A DNA stretch of 64,000 bases from Narthecium ossifragum (taxonomy: Eukaryota > Streptophyta > Magnoliopsida > Dioscoreales > Nartheciaceae). The stretch spans positions 24,910,672 through 24,974,671 of the forward strand of contig OY986972.1 in NCBI GenBank assembly GCA_963920575.1, written 5' to 3'. Shown piece by piece: positions 59,517 to 64,000 of this stretch. The notes beneath the pieces were generated by a model. It had not been told where the DNA came from and ran no database searches. It saw only the letters and a list, made by a program, of their open reading frames with translations. Position numbers and translations under genes: made by a program. Every line of letters starts with the position of its first letter. Position 1 is the stretch's first letter.

Positions 59517-59723
59517 CTAGCGGTAGGACTTGAGGAGGGCGCCGCAGAAGGTGCAGATGATGGCGCGCCAGGAGCGCCGGTGGACTGGGACGTAGCAGAA
59601 GCTGGTGGATGTTACCATGTCGGCGACGCTGGCGCAACCTCCACACCTCGAGCATATCCCCGCCGCTGGCTTGCTGCTTCTCACCGACCGACGTTGCTCC
59701 ACCAGGAAGCAAAAGAAGACCAT
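59517..59723 (-). CDS. Small conserved Cys-motif protein (zinc-ribbon-like), 68 aa
   Basis: Starts at ATG 59723 (MVFFCFLVEQRR); an upstream GTG in frame is not used. The body RSSKPAAGICSRCGGCASVA followed by DMVTSTSFCYVP and RRSWRAIICTFCGALLKSYR matches a widespread plant family of very short intronless genes as I recall it. CxxC (CSRC) plus a second CxxC (CTFC) could bind one zinc ion. Function unknown; some members are stress-responsive. The terminal LKSYR is typical. A TATA run (CTATATATCA on this strand) lies about 90 bp upstream. Confidence 0.75.
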   Translation of the reverse strand: MVFFCFLVEQRRSVRSSKPAAGICSRCGGCASVADMVTSTSFCYVPVHRRSWRAIICTFCGALLKSYR

Positions 59724-60933
59724 TTTTTTCAACGACAATTCGATCACCACCACCGCCCTCTAGCTGTGCGTGCACCTTTTACAATATTTAGCCTCCTCTC
59801 GGAGTCGCCTTGATATATAGTGGGTGGGAGATGTAGGATGAAGGACACGTGGAGGGATCTGAACGGCAGATTTAGTCGATTTGGATCATGAGAACCGCGT
59901 GGCGAGAGACACGTGGTTGGAATGGGCTACTTATCGCGACAGAGTTGGCTCAGTGGGGGCGGGTACAGTTCGGAGTTAGATGACCCACATTTATTACTCG
60001 GCTTTGCTGGCGACGAATGCCTCCTCCCCTCCCCTGAATGGCTTGGATGGCTGGATGGGTCCATACAAAGTGTGGGCTTTTTGGCCTACTCAATTAATCC
60101 CATTACTCGTGGGCTTAAATCAGGCTCCGGTACAGATTTCAAGGTTGGGCTTTGGTCCTACTACACCAATGGGGGTTACGTGGGCATTGGGTCGACGCTG
60201 TTAAATAAACCCTGACTCGAGAAGGGGTGGGATCCATTGGGCTTGCATCGAGAATCCAGAGGCCCACTTCGATCAATTAATACACCTGCGTCAAAGATCC
60301 ACCGAAAACCACGCCGCCGATCGTGACCTCCTGGCTCGAACCGTTGACTGTCCGACACGTGTCCCATGCATTCCCAATGTCCTCAAATGTCGGAGATCCG
60401 TGGTATGGAATGAAATAGTAGCTGTCAAGAAAACCACGGAGTCGTCGAGTCGGAGGGAGACAAAAAAAAAACAAAAGTAGACTAATAACAGTTAACAGGC
60501 ACCAGCTCTCTATTACTTTGGAAACCAAACCCAAATCCAAATCCAAATCCAAATCCGAATGCAAACCCAAACCCAGAATGGAGAGGCATGTCTGAAATTT
60601 TCAGTCACACTTGTTTGCGGAAACTTACCTAGGGAAGGCATGTCTGAAATTTTCTTCTATCTCTACGTACGTACGTACGTAGGTGTTTGATTTCTCTTTG
60701 CATTGCATAAAGTATGACGATGATATATAGTTGTTGCTGCCTGCTGCTTAATAATGCTTGGAATATTCCTAGATGGCAACAAATGAAGACTGCAGCTGCT
60801 TAAAAATTAACGGGCCGGAAAGAGCACGTGGGAGTTGCGTGCTCAAGAAGCCAAGGGCCCAAGATCCCACGCCCCTTGGACGCGCTTGTTTGTTTGTGTG
60901 TTGCTTTTTGTATGTATGTCTGCTTCTTCCTCG
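59724..60933. other. Intergenic, no further gene recognised
   Basis: Promoter of the small Cys-motif gene, then GC-moderate unassigned DNA. A (CCAAAT)n-like tract lies at 60530-60574 and a self-complementary TACGTACGTACGTACGTA at 60664-60681. Confidence 0.55.
59811..59820 (-). promoter_or_regulatory. TATA box candidate of the small Cys-motif gene
   Basis: CTATATATCA on the minus strand about 90 bp upstream of the ATG at 59723. Confidence 0.55.
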
Positions 60934-60942
60934 TATATAAAG
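60934..60942 (+). promoter_or_regulatory. TATA box candidate of the right-edge gene
   Basis: TATATAAAG, followed by a leader exon ending at the donor ccag/gtattg (61010/61011). A short upstream ORF begins at 60963 in the leader. Confidence 0.5.
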
Positions 60943-62149
60943 GCCGGCAGGCGTCCTGGAATCATGGTGTTGCCACAGGACCTCTCTTCAGGTTCAGGGC
61001 TTCGTTCCAGGTATTGCTGAGATTCTTCTCAAGGACTCATAGCTCTTTCTTTCTTTCTTTTTGTTTCTTTTCCCCAAAATTTAGGTTTTGATGTGTTCTA
61101 CTTCGTTTGCATTTTTTTTTCCCTTTCCCCAAAGTTTAGGTTTTGATGTGTTCTACGTTGTTTGCACATTTCCTTGTTCATCACATTAGTTGCATTTTTG
61201 TGTCTCGGCATTGGGACTAGTTGTTACATTTTGATGCTCATGATATCCAGATTAACAGAGTTAGAGGTCAGACACTGGTTATGATTCACTTTAGCAATTG
61301 TTTTGGTATGCCCTTCCTTCACTGGCATAAAGATGCGAAGAACACCCATTTCTAATGCTTTGTCCAGATTGAGGCTGGTGATATTGGTCTGCGGCTGAAT
61401 GTAATTCCTGAATTTGTTATCTATTAATCAACATGGATCATGGGCAATGAGGGCAGTAGCATTTGGCCCTATCATTCAGCATAATTATATTCTCGATCAC
61501 TTTCTATTGAATTGTTGGTATTACCTCCAATAATTTGACAACGGCTCCTCATTCCTTGTAGACAAATCTTTTCAAGGTTTCGTTTCGGCTATGTTTTGAT
61601 CCCACCAATACCATACGGGACTTGACCTAACCTGACTTGACCCAAGTCAAGTGGACCCAAGCCCCCCTGCTTTACTTGGGCGGCAAGGATGGGTGGCCCA
61701 GATAGGGTCCATTTGGGTTCCACTCATACTTGGTCTCCCCCACTTCTATCCTAGTTTCCGGTATTTTCAGCTTTCTAGCTTGAGTCCTAGCTAAAATTTA
61801 CTTGTTTTCTTAATCAGGCTTTATTGCTTCCTTAGTCTTTACTCAAGTGGCCCGTTTGCTCCGTTGTATAGGATAGGGATGTATAACTTATCTATTGTAT
61901 AAGCTATGCAATGTATAATTTAATAATAATTTTCTATACTATACAGTGTTGCGTACAACATAGGATAACTTCGTATAAGACGAGTTAAACTATAATGATG
62001 TATAGTATAATATCAAATGAATAGATGAAAATGTCCATAAGCACATAACATGTCGCAATCGCATGAACGCCTATGTATTGAACGCATATACATACTGACG
62101 CATGCAATATTGACTAATATTATTTCTTAGAATATCATATATATACTAT

Positions 62150-62550
62150 ATAGAGAATAATAAGGCCGAAAATTACAGTATTCTATCAAACTTAAATAAT
62201 GCATTATGAGAAAATAAGGCCAGCAATTATGGTACTTTACCAAACATAAATAATATGATGGCTAAGGATGCGGCTGATTATGAGAAAATAAGGCCGGCAA
62301 TTATGATGCCCTACCAAAAATCAATGATACAATAGGCTTTTTCTAACATTATGCCAACTAGGATGTGCTGTAAAGTTATACAACATCAACGTATTAAAAT
62401 CTTCAATGTCAAATATTATACTATCTACTGTTGCACCAAACACCTTATAAATAATACAATAGGCTTTCTATAAAATTATACCAACTATATAAGATGTGAT
62501 GTAGAGTTATACTACATCAACGTATTAAAATCTCCAATGCAAAATATCAC
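62150..62550 (+). repeat. Degenerate tandem repeats inside the 5' leader intron
   Basis: The unit ATGAGAAAATAAGGCCRGCA with following AATTATG occurs at about 62207 and 62278, and a weaker one at about 62152. A second unit (CATCAACGTATTAAAATCT, with TACAATAGGCTTT before it) occurs at about 62330-62420 and 62455-62550. Confidence 0.7.
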
Positions 62551-62553
62551 CAA

Positions 62554-62989
62554 CGGCATGTTTGGTTGGACATAACCGCTGAGAATGGAATGGTCAAATC
62601 CTTGGTCAAACCCATTTCGTTGTTTGGTTAGACATTAAAGTTGGGAATGGAATGCTCCATTCCTGACAAGTTGGGAATGAGGCAATCCTATCTAATACCC
62701 CGGAATGCCTCATTCCATTCCCGACGGAATGGCGGTTAATGGTGGTTAAAAAATTAAATTACTAATCTACCCTTAGTCGGATCTCTCTATATTAAAAAAG
62801 AGAGGGTATTTTAGTCATCTGTATTTCATTCCTATTCCATTCCCGGCTTCTGTTTGTATACCAAACATGGTAATGCTTCATTCCCATTCCCAATCATGAT
62901 ATTACAAAATCACCTTGGTAATAGATCATTCCTAATCCCAATCCCAATCCCATTCCCATTCCCATTCCTTGTGCGAACCAAACATGCCG
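62554..62989. mobile_element. 436-bp MITE with perfect 14-bp TIRs and CAA target duplication
   Basis: Both ends read CGGCATGTTTGGTT inwards. CAA flanks each side (62551-62553 and 62990-62992). GGAATGG/CCATTCC units fill the subterminal regions. TIR style and 3-bp duplication fit a PIF/Harbinger-type or similar element; superfamily not certain. It has no coding capacity and lies in the leader intron of the right-edge gene. Confidence 0.85.
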
Positions 62990-63049
62990 CAAACGCTTTA
63001 TTACGATGACAATATATTATTGTATCATATACACTCTCTTATGTAACGA

Positions 63050-63110
63050 CTAGGTGGGTCCCCATGTCACCCGGTACAAGTAACCACCACCCCCCACTAC
63101 TCCCCTCTCT
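63050..63110 (-). mobile_element. Helitron 3' terminus, copy D
   Basis: On the minus strand the text ends GGGGACCCACCTAG before T, with a decayed hairpin upstream, as in copies A-C. CT-rich tracts (63100-63175) follow on the plus strand. The other end was not located. Confidence 0.55.
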
Positions 63111-63855
63111 CTCTCCTAACCACCCGGTAACTACCCCTCTCTCTCTCTCTCCCCCCTTCTCTCTCCCTCACTTCACCACATGTGCATAAGATGTACATGA
63201 CTCGTCGTGTCATAACTCAGATGTCGTGTCATAACTCATATGTCATTTTGCTTTGTATTAGGATTTGTCTTATGTGAGGATTGATCCTAGTTAGTAGGAG
63301 TTATAACCTATTATAACTATATGAAGAGATCGCCAGCCTAGGGCCTTTTAGTCTGGTGGGCTGGCTGAGTGAAGCTTGGTGAGATATAAAGAGAACCCCA
63401 TAACTTGAAGCTCCTCTTTTTACCTCTGTGACAGCAGGTGCTGACCTTGCTTTTGACCCCCTCGGCCCTCACACCTTGTATGCAACGGCAACTCCTGATT
63501 GTTTAAGGGAAGGTGCTCCAATATTTTCGGTTTCTCCTTAATTCTTGCAAGATGACCAGTCATCCTCTGCCGTTCTTATTGCATTGTTCCCTCAATATTT
63601 CTCTGTGTATTCGCAGCAAATTATCTAGTTTCAATTAGTTACAGCTCCCTTGCCTCTCCCGTTTATTTTTGCAGCACATGTTTTTGACATTACCTTGCTC
63701 TTTCCTTTTGTTCTTGCAGCCTTCAGTCAAATAGCTCACCTCGCGAATTTCCCTGGTACCTACATTATTGAGCATTGAATGCTTTGGCTTTAGAACTAGC
63801 TCTTCTTAGAAGGAGCTTCAGATACTTCAGTGTTTATCACAGAAGCTGCATAGCT

Positions 63856-64000
63856 ATGGCTTGGTCAAGGATGGTGAGGAGCAGCACTTTGAGACAGCCT
63901 CTGGCTGCCAATTGTCCAGCTAGGACAGTCACCACCAGTTACAATACGACAATGGGGATGTTTGGCAATGGCTTCCCTGCAAGTAAAAGATACTTATCAT
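63856..64000 (+). CDS. N-terminal part of a probable mitochondrial protein (partial, continues past right edge)
   Basis: Starts at ATG 63856: MAWSRMVRSSTLRQPLAANC, then RTVTTSYNTT and ASKRYLS, open to the window end (48 codons). Arg/Ser/Thr-rich with no acidic residue, as in a mitochondrial presequence. The probable leader exon near 60963-61010 is joined over a 2.7 kb intron to an exon starting at about 63720 (acceptor ttcttgcag). The protein family cannot be named from this part; an E2-type acyltransferase or similar matrix enzyme would fit the N-terminus but this is a guess. Confidence 0.6.
   Translation, partial: MAWSRMVRSSTLRQPLAANCPARTVTTSYNTTMGMFGNGFPASKRYLS

Noticed and set aside
1..64000. 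CRISPR array, phage or bacterial operon structure
   Set aside because: No regularly spaced direct repeats with unique spacers and no prokaryotic gene layout; all supported genes are plant nuclear genes.

Overview
This 64 kb window is nuclear DNA of a flowering plant. It has GT-AG introns, an intronless pentatricopeptide-repeat (DYW) gene, a chloroplast translocon subunit, a CrRLK1L receptor kinase, ULTRAPETALA, a root-cap family protein, and many small DNA transposons (Helitrons, MITEs) and broken LINEs. GC-rich first exons in several genes fit a monocot, but that is a weak inference. I see no prokaryotic, organellar or viral genome segment and no CRISPR array.

Left third (1-24.4 kb): the first two exons of an ArfGAP of the AGD5/NEVERSHED type run off the left edge (minus). 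Then come a FAM21/WASHC2-like gene (plus, 8 exons), TIC20 (plus, 2 exons), a conserved 98-residue protein of unknown function (plus), a 92-residue probable mitochondrial single-pass membrane protein (plus, 4 exons), a LAZ1/TMEM184-like seven-helix membrane protein (minus, 4 exons), and a secreted six-cysteine peptide (minus). Middle (24.4-47 kb): a 4 kb repeat-rich gap, ULTRAPETALA1-like (plus, 3 exons), a PPR-DYW editing-factor-type gene (minus, one exon), a repeat cluster with a short LINE copy flanked by a 12-bp target duplication, a root-cap family secreted protein (plus, 2 exons) and a THESEUS1-like receptor kinase (minus, one coding exon). Right third (47-64 kb): an S1/P1 nuclease (plus, 9 exons), the H/ACA RNP assembly factor NAF1 (minus, 3 exons), a field of nested transposons, a small Cys-motif protein (minus), and the first coding exon of a probable mitochondrial protein whose 5' leader holds a long repeat-filled intron (plus, runs off the right edge).

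The genes do not form a pathway or cluster; this is ordinary plant gene order with housekeeping, organellar, trafficking and cell-wall-sensing genes side by side. Nearly all the unusual structure is in the mobile DNA: four Helitron 3' ends in one orientation ending in CTRR next to T, two MITEs with 3-bp target duplications, a LINE nested in a TIR element, a near-perfect 95-bp hairpin, and several short tandem duplications. I did not find a convincing new biological system. The items that most deserve a second look are the FAM21-like gene (with a GC-AG intron and a duplicated acidic segment), the 58.8 kb hairpin and the unexplained coding-like stretch at 38.4-38.9 kb. All exon maps were made by hand from splice sites, reading phase and remembered family sequences; no alignment was run.
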